A program made the translations under genes and the position numbers. The notes under the pieces were generated by a model. It did not search any database, was not told the origin of the DNA, and worked only from the letters and a program-made list of their open reading frames with translations. A stretch of DNA of 25,962 nt from Microbacterium sp. (GTDB lineage: Bacteria > Actinomycetota > Actinomycetes > Actinomycetales > Microbacteriaceae), in the NCBI RefSeq assembly GCF_003248605.1, contig NZ_QFPF01000057.1, positions 1 through 25,962 on the forward strand, written 5' to 3'. Numbering within the stretch: the stretch's first letter is position 1; every line of letters starts with the position of its first letter. Below are positions 14,075-22,305 of the stretch, in pieces.

Positions 14075-15622
14075 TCACGCGAGCCCGCCGTCGATCGAAC
14101 GGCTGTAGTCGGCGGGATCGTCGGGGACGAGAACCGGGGTGTCGCGGTTGAGGCTCTCGCCGCGGAAGAACGGCTTCGACCGGGGGAAGGCCCACCACAG
14201 CAGCATGAGGACGACGCCGAGGGCGAGGGCGCCGATGCCGACGACGAAGGTGCCGCCCACGCCCAGCAGGACGGTGTAGCCGTAGTCGACGTCGTACATG
14301 TCGATCGCCGACTTCACGAAGGCGAACGCGAGCATGAGCGCCCCGAGCAGAGGCAGCAGCCCCTTGAACACGAAGTCGCGCGCCGAGGTGAGCAGGTCGC
14401 GGCGGAAGTACCAGACGCATGCGAATCCCGTGATCGCGTAGTAGAAGGCGATCGCGAGGCCGAGCGAGAGGATCGAGTCCTGCAGGATGTTGTCGCTGAT
14501 CAGCGTCATGCCGATGTAGTAGACCGACGCGACGACTCCCATCACGATCGTCGAGAACGACGGTGTGCGGTAACGCGGGTGCACGGTCATGAAACGCTTG
14601 GGCAGCGCCTTGTACGCGGCCATCGACAGGGTGCCGCGCGCGGTGGGCAGAATCGTCGTCTGCGTCGACGAGACCGCCGAGATCAGCACGGCGACGACGA
14701 GCACCCAGCCGAAGGGACCGAGGAGCCCGTCCTTGATCGCGAGGAACACGTCGTCGGCGTTCGCCTCGTTGCCGAGGCCGGTGCCGCTCTCGCCCAGGCC
14801 CGCGTACATCATCGCGGCGACCGTGACTCCGACGTAGGTGACGAGCAGGATGACGGTGGTCAGCAGGGCGGCGAGCCCCGGGATGCGTTTCGGATCACGG
14901 GTCTCCTCGTTCAGCGCCAGGCACGTGTCCCAGCCCCAGTAGATGAACAGCGCGAGCAGCACGGCCTCGGTGAAGCCGTCGAAGTCGGTGAACACGAAGG
15001 GGTTGAACCACTCCGCCGAGATCGGCGTCGCACCCGGGGCGGTGCCCGCGAAGTAGTGCGAGAGCGCGGCGATCACGAACACGGCCAGCGCGAGGTACTG
15101 GATGGCCAGCAGCACGTTCTGGATGCGCTCGCCGATCTCCACTCCGCGCCAGCTCACCCAGGTCATGGCCGCGATGAACACGACACCGGTCGCCGTGACC
15201 AGCAGCACGTTCTCGGACAGCGACCCGTCGCCGATGAGGGCCCACAGATAGATGCCCGCGATCTGCGCGAGATTGGCGAGCACGACCATGCCCGCCACCG
15301 CGACGCCCCATCCGCCGAGCCAGCCCACCACGGGGCCGAACGCCTTCGTGCCCCACGTGAAGGTCGTACCGCAGTCGGGCACGGCGCGGTTGAGCTCGCG
15401 GTAGGCGAACGCGATGAACAGCATCGGCACGAAGGCGACGATGAAGGCGATGGGGGCCTGCGCCCCGACCGCCAGGACGACGAACCCGAGTGTCGCGACG
15501 AGCGAGTAGACGGGCGCGGTCGAGGCCAGACCGATCACGGTCGACCCCCAGAGCCCGAGTGTGCCGGCGGCGAGCCCCTTGCCCTGTGCACGGGACAGAT
15601 CGACGGGTGTGGGTGCGGTCAT
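14075..15622 (-). CDS. APC-family amino-acid permease, 515 aa
   Basis: A cation-coupled or exchange transporter in the inner membrane. About 12 hydrophobic segments are visible along the whole length. The family's N-terminal block (KGLAAGTLGLWGSTVIGLAS) with the unwound-helix GLWGS-type glycines lies in the first segment. A typical motif FIYWGWDTCLALNEETRDPK occurs mid-protein, and the C-terminal tail is charged (RSKPFFRGESLNRDTP). Start ATG 15622 is preferred over an upstream in-frame ATG because CATTGT, a weak -10 hexamer, ends 6 nt before it. The FtsK-like gene upstream on the same strand ends 66 bp away. The substrate cannot be determined from sequence. Confidence 0.9.
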   Translation of the reverse strand: MTAPTPVDLSRAQGKGLAAGTLGLWGSTVIGLASTAPVYSLVATLGFVVLAVGAQAPIAFIVAFVPMLFIAFAYRELNRAVPDCGTTFTWGTKAFGPVVGWLGGWGVAVAGMVVLANLAQIAGIYLWALIGDGSLSENVLLVTATGVVFIAAMTWVSWRGVEIGERIQNVLLAIQYLALAVFVIAALSHYFAGTAPGATPISAEWFNPFVFTDFDGFTEAVLLALFIYWGWDTCLALNEETRDPKRIPGLAALLTTVILLVTYVGVTVAAMMYAGLGESGTGLGNEANADDVFLAIKDGLLGPFGWVLVVAVLISAVSSTQTTILPTARGTLSMAAYKALPKRFMTVHPRYRTPSFSTIVMGVVASVYYIGMTLISDNILQDSILSLGLAIAFYYAITGFACVWYFRRDLLTSARDFVFKGLLPLLGALMLAFAFVKSAIDMYDVDYGYTVLLGVGGTFVVGIGALALGVVLMLLWWAFPRSKPFFRGESLNRDTPVLVPDDPADYSRSIDGGLA

Positions 15623-15628
15623 CTGCTC

Positions 15629-15634
15629 ACAATG
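15629..15634 (-). promoter_or_regulatory. Weak -10 box of the permease gene
   Basis: On the minus strand CATTGT is followed by GAGCAG and then the ATG at 15622. Spacing matches the other leaderless starts, but the first base differs from TANNNT. Confidence 0.3.
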
Positions 15635-15688
15635 TCCGACCGGGGCCGCCCACCGCAAGCATCGGATTCACCACGTCGCGCGCCGGCC

Positions 15689-18547
15689 TCATTCCCGTCC
15701 CGGCTCCGGCACGAGCAGGACCCGGACCGGCGACGCGCCGTCCGCGCACAGCCACGCCCTGCCCGCGCCCGGCCGCGCGTAGGGCGGGATCTCCCGCTCC
15801 CCCGCGAGCACCCTCAACTCGGTCGCGCACGCGGCGTCCACCACGAGCGGATGCTGCGCGCGCAGCGTCTGCAGCAGACTCCAGTGCACCTGCCAGGTCT
15901 CGCCGTCACCCACCAGGATCGTGGGCACCGCCTGTTCCGCCGCGGCGGTCGCGGCGGCAGGCGGGGTGAGGTCGGCGAGCGACAGGACCCGGACATCACT
16001 CCCCCAGGTCGCCCGCAGCCCGTCGACCACCTGGCCCGGGCGGCGCGCGATGACCATCGTCACCACGGCGGGTCGCCACGGCTCGGCGGTCTCGATCTCA
16101 CGCTGTTCGACGACGGCCGGCGGCAGCGCGAACTGCACCTCGAGGCCGTCGAGCATGCCGCGCCCAGGAGACGGCCGGCTGACCGGAGCAGCCCCGGCAG
16201 ATCCGAACCGATCCGGACGCGGCACCTGTCCGAGCACCGCACGTCGCGGCAGGATCTCGGCCAACCGGCCGAGCGCGCCCGTCAGACGCAGGGCGGTCAG
16301 CACCACGGGGCATCCCCCCTTCTCCGCATCGCGGATCAGATCCTCGAGGCGTCGCAGCACATCGTCGCCATGCTCTTGGGGCAGGCGTGCCAGCAGCAGG
16401 TCGATGTCATCGATCACCAGCATCCCCGGCGGGTGCACCGCGGCGCCGACGATCGTGTCCCACGCCGCCTCGGGATCGCGCGGGACGACGAGGGATCCGG
16501 GATGCTGCGCCGCGATGAGGGCGGCCACCCCCGTCCTGCCGCTGCCCGGACCCCCGACGATGACGATCCCGCCCTCGTGGGCGCCCAGTTCGGCGACAGT
16601 TCGCCGCTGACCCTCGGGATCATCCGCGAGCGCGAGCAGCGCCCCGCCCCGCCGCCGGTCGGCCACCGCGTCCCGGAGTTCGTCGAGCGAGACGCGCTCC
16701 GGCAGCGGAGGGAGCCAGGCGGCGCGCGGCGGAATCGCTCCCGTCCAACGCCGTGCGACGTCCGCGATGTCGGCGGGTGAGGTCAGGGCGATCCGCACAC
16801 CCACGGGCGCGTCGTCGCCGGCACGCCGGACCAGGGCACGCCCGCGTCCGGCCGGACCGCCATCGATGCGGGCCGCGCCGTCGTCGCCGATCAGCGCGCG
16901 GCTCTCGCCCGCCTCGGCCACTCGCAGGACGATGCGCAGCGGGCAGTTGGCCAGGAGCGCATCGCGCACGACGCCCGAGGCTCTCTGCGTGCCGAGCACG
17001 AGGTGCATGCCCAGTGCGCGTCCGCGGGCGGCGACGTCCGAGAAGACCCGATGCAGGTCGGGGTGATCCCCGAGCAGCGCGGCGAACTCGTCGACGACGA
17101 TGACCAGCCGCGGCAGCCCCTGATCCTGCCGGGCAAGCGACTCGCCGGCCTCCGCGATGTCCCGCAGTCCGTTCTGCGCGAGGGTCTGCTCGCGCCGGCG
17201 CATCTCCGCCCGCAGGCTCGCGATGGCCCGCAGAGCTCCCTCGCCGTCGAGGTCGGTGAGGACGCCGGTCACGTGCGGAAGACGCTCCAGCGCCTGGAAG
17301 GTCATCCCGCCCTTGAAATCGGCGAGCAGGAATGCGAGGCGCTCCGGCGGGTAGGCGGCGCTGAGCGCGGTGACCCAGGTCGTGAGCAGCTCGGATTTGC
17401 CGCTGCCGGTCGTGCCTGCCACCACCGCATGGGGGCCCTCACGCACGAGGTCGAGCCGCACTGGTCCGGACTCACCGAGTCCGATCGCGACGGAGAGTCC
17501 GCCCGGATCGCCGGCGCCGGCATCGGCGATCCGGGCCCACTGCACGGGCGCGCCCTGATCGTCTGTGCCGTAGAGGGCCGCCGCGCGCGCGGCGAGGGTC
17601 TCGGCGGCGACGCGAGCCTGCGCCGCGCTGACGGCCTCGACGCGCAGGTCGTCGACGACGACTGCTCCCCGCACCTGCGCGTCGTCGAAGCCGGACGCCT
17701 GCACGACCACCGCGCAGCGAGGATCGATGACAGCGTCCGGGGGCACCCACGCGAGCACGGCAGTGGCCTGCGCGGGAGCACGTGTTCCGGGCAGCTGCAC
17801 CGCGATCGCGGGGATCGAATCGCCGGCCGGCCCGCGGTGGGGCAGCACATCGAGCCATTCCCATCCCGGTGCCGCCGTCCCCACGACCCGCAGCGCCCGG
17901 GGTCCGTGGATGAAGCACAGCTGCAGGAGGAGTGCGCGCAGCATCCCCTCGCCCAGAACCCTCGGGGCCTGCACGGCGACGCCCGAGCGCCAGGCCACGT
18001 CGACCGGCGCGCGCTCCAGCACGGCGGCACGCGCGCGCACCGCTTCGGCCCCTGGCCGGCCGAGCGCGGATCCGGAGATACGGAGATCGCTCGGCCGCGA
18101 TCCTCTGCCGATGACCAGCCGATCCTGCCTGTCCGGGGATGGGCGCCACACCTCGTCGGGCCGGCCGGCCAGCCCCGCCACATCGGGATGCCGTCGATCC
18201 AGGTGCTCCCGTTCCTCATCATGGCGCCGGGTGACATCGCGCTCCAGGACATCGAGAGAATGCGCGTACTCGCGCTGCCCCTCGCGCCGATCGCGGCGCC
18301 GGGTGCGCACCTGATCGAGCAGTGTGGCGACCGCGATCACGGGGCCGAGCGCGGCGAACCAGAGCGCCAGCACCGAGCCGGTCACCGTCCACAACACGAT
18401 GCCGCCCAGTACGGGCGCCAGCGAAGCAAGCACGGGCAACGAAAGCCGGGCACCCACCCCGGGCGGGACGGGCAGAGTCAGGGGGTCATCGGGCGGGCTC
18501 ATCCGCCCAGTCAACGGGTGGTGCACGGCGGGGACCGCGCGCGTCAC
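15689..18547 (-). CDS. EccC/FtsK-like membrane ATPase, 952 aa
   Basis: Resembles the FtsK/SpoIIIE-type ATPases of type VII (ESX) secretion rather than chromosome translocases. Two membrane segments lie at about residues 36-78 (LASLAPVLGGIVLWTV...), then a charged coiled region. The first ATPase domain has Walker A GTTGSGKSE (about 378) and Walker B LVIVVDEFAALLG (about 479), with FLLADFKGGMTF and VLGTQRASGVV. A second, divergent domain has GGPGSGRTG (about 662), with Arg where Walker A has Lys, and LVIDDIDLLLARLP (about 707). EccC usually has three ATPase domains; only two are recognised here. No WXG100, EccB, EccD or mycosin gene is in the window. GTG 18547 is the longest start; ATG 18502 is possible. 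It follows the PP2C gene by 12 nt, probably one operon. Confidence 0.82.
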   Translation of the reverse strand: MTRAVPAVHHPLTGRMSPPDDPLTLPVPPGVGARLSLPVLASLAPVLGGIVLWTVTGSVLALWFAALGPVIAVATLLDQVRTRRRDRREGQREYAHSLDVLERDVTRRHDEEREHLDRRHPDVAGLAGRPDEVWRPSPDRQDRLVIGRGSRPSDLRISGSALGRPGAEAVRARAAVLERAPVDVAWRSGVAVQAPRVLGEGMLRALLLQLCFIHGPRALRVVGTAAPGWEWLDVLPHRGPAGDSIPAIAVQLPGTRAPAQATAVLAWVPPDAVIDPRCAVVVQASGFDDAQVRGAVVVDDLRVEAVSAAQARVAAETLAARAAALYGTDDQGAPVQWARIADAGAGDPGGLSVAIGLGESGPVRLDLVREGPHAVVAGTTGSGKSELLTTWVTALSAAYPPERLAFLLADFKGGMTFQALERLPHVTGVLTDLDGEGALRAIASLRAEMRRREQTLAQNGLRDIAEAGESLARQDQGLPRLVIVVDEFAALLGDHPDLHRVFSDVAARGRALGMHLVLGTQRASGVVRDALLANCPLRIVLRVAEAGESRALIGDDGAARIDGGPAGRGRALVRRAGDDAPVGVRIALTSPADIADVARRWTGAIPPRAAWLPPLPERVSLDELRDAVADRRRGGALLALADDPEGQRRTVAELGAHEGGIVIVGGPGSGRTGVAALIAAQHPGSLVVPRDPEAAWDTIVGAAVHPPGMLVIDDIDLLLARLPQEHGDDVLRRLEDLIRDAEKGGCPVVLTALRLTGALGRLAEILPRRAVLGQVPRPDRFGSAGAAPVSRPSPGRGMLDGLEVQFALPPAVVEQREIETAEPWRPAVVTMVIARRPGQVVDGLRATWGSDVRVLSLADLTPPAAATAAAEQAVPTILVGDGETWQVHWSLLQTLRAQHPLVVDAACATELRVLAGEREIPPYARPGAGRAWLCADGASPVRVLLVPEPGRE

Positions 18548-18559
18548 CCGGACCGGGGA

Positions 18560-19441
18560 TCAGTCCTCGGGTGCGGCCGCTGGGGAGGAATCGTCTGCTG
18601 GCGAGCGCCTGGCAGGTCCGCGGCGAGCGGTGTCGGTGTCATCGTCGGGCTCTGCGCCGTGGCGCCCAGAGCGATGGACATCGACGACGATGATCGAGAT
18701 GTTGTCGCGACCCCCGTTCTCGAGCGACGCCTGCAGCATCGCCTCGACGGCCCCGGCGGGATCGGCGTGCTCGAAGAGGAAGTGGCGGATGCCGTAGTCC
18801 GTGAGCTCCTTGGTCAGCCCATCGGAGCAGATGACGAACCGATCGCCGTCGAGCACGTCCAGGCGCACGTAGTCGGGCTGTACGCTCTCGCTCGGGCCGA
18901 CCGCGCGGGTGATGACGTTGCCGTAGGGATGGTTCTCCGCCTCTTCCGGGCTCAGACGCCCGGCGGCCACGAGCTCTTGAACGACCGAGTGGTCGGTCGT
19001 GATCTGCACGAGCGACCCCTCGCGCAACAGGTACACGCGGGAGTCGCCGATGTTCAGAGTGACCCAGGTCGGCTCGGCAGCGCTGTTGTCGAGGAAGACG
19101 CCGGTGACCGTCGTCCCCGTGCCGTCGTCGGTGGCCTGCGGGTGGGCCACGATGTCTTTGACCGCGCGCGACAGGGCACGTTCGATGAGCTTGGGGGTCA
19201 CCTTGCCCTCGTGGACCATGGCTCCCAGCCGGTCGACGGTGCTCGCGCTGGCGATCTCGCCGCCCAGGTGCCCGCCCATCCCGTCGGCGACGATGAAGAG
19301 GGGGAACGCGGTCAGGATCGCATCCTGGTTGAGATCGCGGCGCATGCCCTGGTGGGTGATCGCGGCCCACGCCAGCTGCAGGTGGTCCCCACCGGTCAGG
19401 GTGATCGTGCGAGCGTCTGCGGATGCTGCAGTGTCGGGCAC
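18560..19441 (-). CDS. PP2C-family serine/threonine phosphatase, 293 aa
   Basis: A metal-dependent cytoplasmic phosphatase that reverses Ser/Thr phosphorylation. The conserved PPM motifs are all present: GMRRDLNQDA, VADGMGGHLGGE, GDSRVYLLREG, ITTDHSVVQELV, ICSDGLTKEL and GGRDNISIIVVD. The metal-binding aspartates are therefore kept. A 45-residue acidic and Arg/Pro-rich tail follows the domain; no membrane helix is visible, unlike PstP. Start GTG 19441 has AGGGG about 7 nt upstream. It is the first gene of a probable two-gene unit with the EccC-like ATPase. PP2C and FHA or kinase genes often accompany type VII-like loci, so the ATPase or its partners may be its target. No kinase gene is present here. 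Confidence 0.95.
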   Translation of the reverse strand: MPDTAASADARTITLTGGDHLQLAWAAITHQGMRRDLNQDAILTAFPLFIVADGMGGHLGGEIASASTVDRLGAMVHEGKVTPKLIERALSRAVKDIVAHPQATDDGTGTTVTGVFLDNSAAEPTWVTLNIGDSRVYLLREGSLVQITTDHSVVQELVAAGRLSPEEAENHPYGNVITRAVGPSESVQPDYVRLDVLDGDRFVICSDGLTKELTDYGIRHFLFEHADPAGAVEAMLQASLENGGRDNISIIVVDVHRSGRHGAEPDDDTDTARRGPARRSPADDSSPAAAPED

Positions 19442-19520
19442 GCGGTCACCCCTCTCATAGGTCTGCGACTCGGGTGCGGCGATCGGGCGCCGACCGCGCT
19501 CGGCACGGCGCGGCTTTCAC

Positions 19521-19526
19521 ATCTTA
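19521..19526 (-). promoter_or_regulatory. Putative -10 box of the PP2C gene
   Basis: TAAGAT on the minus strand is a good -10 hexamer and lies about 80 nt before the GTG at 19441, in an otherwise GC-rich gap. No convincing -35 element was found. Confidence 0.35.
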
Positions 19527-19539
19527 GTCGGAAGCCTCT

Positions 19540-19556
19540 GTTCGCTCTGGGCGAAC
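19540..19556 (-). terminator. Small hairpin after the aldo/keto reductase gene
   Basis: GTTCGC and GCGAAC form a 6-bp stem around a 5-base loop, 34 nt past the reductase stop. There is no T-run, so termination is uncertain. Its position just upstream of the PP2C -10 box would also allow an operator role. Confidence 0.3.
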
Positions 19557-19589
19557 GGTGGATGCTGCGAGTCGACGCGCCGGATCACC

Positions 19590-20573
19590 TCAGCCGGCGG
19601 CGGGGTCGGCCGGCAGCGGCAGCAGACGATCGATCTCGGCCAGGTCCTCCGCCGTGGGCGTCCAGGAGGTCGCCGCCGCGTTGGCACGCACCTGATCGGC
19701 GCTGGTGGCACCCGCGATGACACTGGAGAGCCCCCGCTGGGCGAGTAGCCAACCGAAGGTGGCCTCGAGCATGGTGATATCCCTGGCCTCGGCGAACGCA
19801 CGATAGGCGTCGAGCGCATCCCACGGTGCCTGCTGCCACAGGTGCGGCCGCTGCCGCATGATGCGGCTCTCGACCGGACCGCCCTCGCGCGCGAATTTGC
19901 CCGTGAGCAGTCCGTTGTGCAGGGGGAAGAAGGGAAGGAATCCGACGCCGAACCGCTGCGCCGCGGGCAGCACCTCACGCTCGGCTGCCCGGGCGAGCAG
20001 GCTGTACTGATTCTGCGCCGACACGAACCGCTCGGTGCCGCGCGCGCGGGCGACGGCGTCCGCCTCGGCCAGCTGCCAGCCCGAGAGGTTGGAGTGCCCG
20101 ATGTAGCGCACCTTTCCCTCGCGCACGAGTTCGGTGAGCGCGTCGAGGGTCTCCTCGATCGGGGTCCCGGGATCGGGTGTGTGCAGCTGATAGAGGTCGA
20201 TCCATTCCGTCTGCAACCGACGCAGCGACGCCTCCACCGCACGCCGGACGTACGCGCGAGAGCCCTTCGATGCGCTCGAGTCGACGCCGCCGGGAATCTG
20301 CGCGTGGCCGAACTTCGTGGCGATCACGAACCTCTCGCGGCGCCCGCGGAGCGCGTGGCCCATCAGCTCTTCGGACAGACCCGGCCGCGCGCCGTAGACG
20401 TCCGCGGTATCGAGGAAGGTGACTCCCGCATCGAGCGCTGCATCCAGAACCTCGCGCGTGCCCTCGAGCTGCTCGGTGCGCGTGCCCGCCCTGCCGAAGT
20501 TGTTGCACCCCAGTCCGATCGCACTCACCATCAGTCCCGAGGCGCCCATACGGCGCTGTGGCATCTCCGTCAT
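19590..20573 (-). CDS. Aldo/keto reductase, 327 aa
   Basis: An NADPH-dependent oxidoreductase of the AKR superfamily, with a TIM-barrel fold, in the cytoplasm. The catalytic tetrad is visible: Asp and Tyr in FLDTADVYG, Lys in VIATKFGHA, and His in IDLYQLHTPD. Cofactor and family blocks include YIGHSNLSGWQL, SAQNQYSLLAR, GVGFLPFFPLHNGLLTGKF and SSVIAGATSADQV. The length is normal. ATG 20573 is preceded by GGAGGC and by TACCGT ending 6 nt upstream, so both leaderless and leadered initiation could work. It resembles broad-specificity reductases of the YhdN or L-glyceraldehyde 3-phosphate reductase type; the substrate is unknown. Confidence 0.93.
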   Translation of the reverse strand: MTEMPQRRMGASGLMVSAIGLGCNNFGRAGTRTEQLEGTREVLDAALDAGVTFLDTADVYGARPGLSEELMGHALRGRRERFVIATKFGHAQIPGGVDSSASKGSRAYVRRAVEASLRRLQTEWIDLYQLHTPDPGTPIEETLDALTELVREGKVRYIGHSNLSGWQLAEADAVARARGTERFVSAQNQYSLLARAAEREVLPAAQRFGVGFLPFFPLHNGLLTGKFAREGGPVESRIMRQRPHLWQQAPWDALDAYRAFAEARDITMLEATFGWLLAQRGLSSVIAGATSADQVRANAAATSWTPTAEDLAEIDRLLPLPADPAAG

Positions 20574-20579
20574 GCCTCC

Positions 20580-20585
20580 ACGGTA
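20580..20585 (-). promoter_or_regulatory. -10 box of the aldo/keto reductase gene (leaderless type)
   Basis: On the minus strand TACCGT is followed by GGAGGC and then the ATG at 20573. The spacer resembles a Shine-Dalgarno core, which complicates the leaderless reading. Confidence 0.45.
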
Positions 20586-20592
20586 CCCGCGC

Positions 20593-20626
20593 GAAGAAGC
20601 CCCGATCCGCGGATCGGGGCTTCTTC
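20593..20626 (-). terminator. Perfect 34-bp palindromic terminator
   Basis: The sequence from 20593 to 20626 is its own reverse complement: GAAGAAGCCCCGATCC joined through GC to its inverse. It lies 6 nt past the stop of the proline-rich membrane protein gene and just upstream of the reductase promoter. It therefore likely terminates the former and insulates the latter. Confidence 0.8.
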
Positions 20627-20632
20627 GGTGTG

Positions 20633-21346
20633 TCAGGGGCGCGGCGGGGCGGGCGGGCCGTCGGGCGATGCCGGCGGCTCCGGCGCTGCCGGGGGCTCGG
20701 GTGAGGCCGGCGGCGGAGTGGACCCGGCGGGCGGCGGGGCGTAGCCGGGTGCGGGCGGCGGCGTGTAGCCGGGCGCAGGCGGCGGGGTGTAGCCCGCGGG
20801 CGGACCCGCGTAGCCGGCCGACCCGCTGGAGACCTGGGCGGGCACGCCGTCCCATGTCGTGCGGTCCGCGAGGAAGCCGTTGCCGGCCCACGGTGCGGGT
20901 GCGATCGCGGGATTCCAGCGCGCCTGCCCGAACGCGAGGATGCCGAGCCAGATCAGGCCGCCGACCCCGGGGATCAGCCAGAGCAGCAGGTAGTACCACT
21001 CCTTGTCGAGCTTGAGGCCCACGCGCCAGCCGGCCAGGACGAGCGCCGCGAGCGAGGCGAGCGAGAGAAGCCACCCCAGGACGGGTACCTGGCCGAGGAT
21101 CGCCGACGCGACGAACGCCCCCAGCATCACCCACGGCGACAGATCGCCGAGCTTGGCGAAGACCATCCAGTTGTAGACGGGAACCCATGCGCGCCACTTG
21201 CCCTGAACACCGGCCTTCTCGAAGATCTTCATCAGGAAGAACGAGCCGATGATGTATCCGGCAAGGACGAAGATGAGCACCAGCGGCAGAAGGATCAGCA
21301 AGAACGCCAGTGCCGCACCTGCGCCGCCGTCGTAGTCATAGTCCAT
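20633..21346 (-). CDS. Multi-pass membrane protein (DUF5684-like) with Pro-rich tail, 237 aa
   Basis: Function unknown. After a short acidic, Tyr-containing start (MDYDYDGG) there are about four hydrophobic segments within the first 145 residues. A conserved-looking block, MKIFEKAGVQGKWRAWVPVY, is typical of small membrane proteins assigned to DUF5684. From about residue 175 the protein becomes a proline/glycine/tyrosine repeat tail (GYTPPPAPGY repeated), ending in PPAPPRP. ATG 21346 is chosen because AAGGAG lies 9 nt upstream; a GTG 18 nt earlier overlaps that site. The tail may sit in the cytoplasm or wall region. The gene stands alone, with its own promoter and terminator. Confidence 0.8.
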   Translation of the reverse strand: MDYDYDGGAGAALAFLLILLPLVLIFVLAGYIIGSFFLMKIFEKAGVQGKWRAWVPVYNWMVFAKLGDLSPWVMLGAFVASAILGQVPVLGWLLSLASLAALVLAGWRVGLKLDKEWYYLLLWLIPGVGGLIWLGILAFGQARWNPAIAPAPWAGNGFLADRTTWDGVPAQVSSGSAGYAGPPAGYTPPPAPGYTPPPAPGYAPPPAGSTPPPASPEPPAAPEPPASPDGPPAPPRP

Positions 21347-21419
21347 GGTGAAGAGCTCCTTCACGAATCGTGCGCGACGTCGCCGCGCGTTCGGGGGCCG
21401 ACCCCGGCCCGCGCCTCAC

Positions 21420-21449
21420 ATGCTAGCGAGGGTGCGCCGCCGATGTCAG
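21420..21449 (-). promoter_or_regulatory. Promoter of the proline-rich membrane protein gene
   Basis: On the minus strand CTGACA (21449-21444) and TAGCAT (21425-21420) are separated by 18 nt, close to the housekeeping sigma consensus. Transcription would start about 65-70 nt before the ATG at 21346. This is the best two-box promoter in the window. Confidence 0.55.
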
Positions 21450-21480
21450 GAATCTCCCAGGTTCGGCGCGTCGTCGCGTG

Positions 21481-22242
21481 TCACGGTGCGGGAATCGTCA
21501 GCGTCCAGGTCGTCGAGCCCTCGACGGGCCGCAGCGCGACACCAGCGGCACGAGCCCACGCCTGCAGGGATCGCGCGGATCGCACGCGCGGCCGTTCCTG
21601 GGCCAGACGCCGCACGAGCTCACCCTTCGCGTGCTTGTTGAAGTGATTGAGCGCGCGGACCGCGCCGTCCTCCCCCTCGGAGACCACACGCACGTAAGCC
21701 GAGGGCACCTCCGCGGGCACGGGCCCGAGCGCCACGTAGGCCTCCGACCGCAGATCGAGCACGAAGGTCGGTGCTGCCCGCGCGAGAGAGCGGGTGACGG
21801 CATCCGCCCACAGCCGTCGCATCGGCGGCAGCCCCGGAAGAGAGGTGCCCGCGCCCAGCCGGTACGCGGGGATCGCATCGAGGGCACCCACCGGCCCGAA
21901 CGGAGCGGAGTGGATCATCACGTGCGCGCCCAGCCAGCGGCGGGAGGCCGGCTCGAGAGTCGACACCGACAGCGCGTCGTACAGCACCCCCGTGTATCGC
22001 TCGATCGCGGGCCGAGTCGGGGAGGTCAGCAACTGGCGGTTGGCTTCGACGTCGGCGAGCTGACGCGCGCCCAGTTTGAGCACCCGTGCCGCGGCGTCGG
22101 CGTCGGCGGAGAGCTGGACCAGGGCATCGACGACGGCGCGTCGTTGGGGGTCCAGCTCGGACATGGCCAGCGCCTCGAGGTCGAGTGCGCGCGAGGCACC
22201 CCCGGGGCGCTTGGTCTCGGAGGGGGGAAGCAGAATCAGCAT
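21481..22242 (-). CDS. yaaA: Peroxide stress protein YaaA family (UPF0246), 253 aa
   Basis: YaaA-family proteins limit intracellular iron and oxidative DNA damage during peroxide stress in E. coli; the biochemical role here is inferred. Family features are the N-terminal MLILLPPSETKRPGG, RYTGVLYDALSVSTL, HVMIHSAPFGPVGALDAIPAYRL, VLDLRSEAYVALGPVP and FNKHAKGELVRRLA. The length is close to the usual 240-260 residues and the gene is intact. ATG 22242 sits immediately after the MLILLPPSE block start, as in homologues. No strong Shine-Dalgarno is visible. The 63-bp gap to atpC holds the atp terminator hairpin, so it probably has its own promoter or receives read-through. Confidence 0.92.
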   Translation of the reverse strand: MLILLPPSETKRPGGASRALDLEALAMSELDPQRRAVVDALVQLSADADAAARVLKLGARQLADVEANRQLLTSPTRPAIERYTGVLYDALSVSTLEPASRRWLGAHVMIHSAPFGPVGALDAIPAYRLGAGTSLPGLPPMRRLWADAVTRSLARAAPTFVLDLRSEAYVALGPVPAEVPSAYVRVVSEGEDGAVRALNHFNKHAKGELVRRLAQERPRVRSARSLQAWARAAGVALRPVEGSTTWTLTIPAP

Positions 22243-22256
22243 GAGGGGCGATCACG

Positions 22257-22295
22257 CACAACGCCGGCCTCCCCACAGGGCCGGCCGGCGTTGTG
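22257..22295 (-). terminator. Hairpin terminator of the atp operon
   Basis: CACAACGCCGGCC (22257-22269) and GGCCGGCGTTGTG (22283-22295) form a perfect 13-bp stem around a 13-nt loop. It starts 10 nt past the atpC stop on the minus strand. There is no U-run. Confidence 0.7.
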
Positions 22296-22305
22296 ATGCG
22301 TTCGA

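Noticed and set aside
13934..16780. Long plus-strand open frame across the permease and the ATPase
   Set aside because: It crosses two real minus-strand genes, is highly charged and low in complexity, and shows no recognisable domain.
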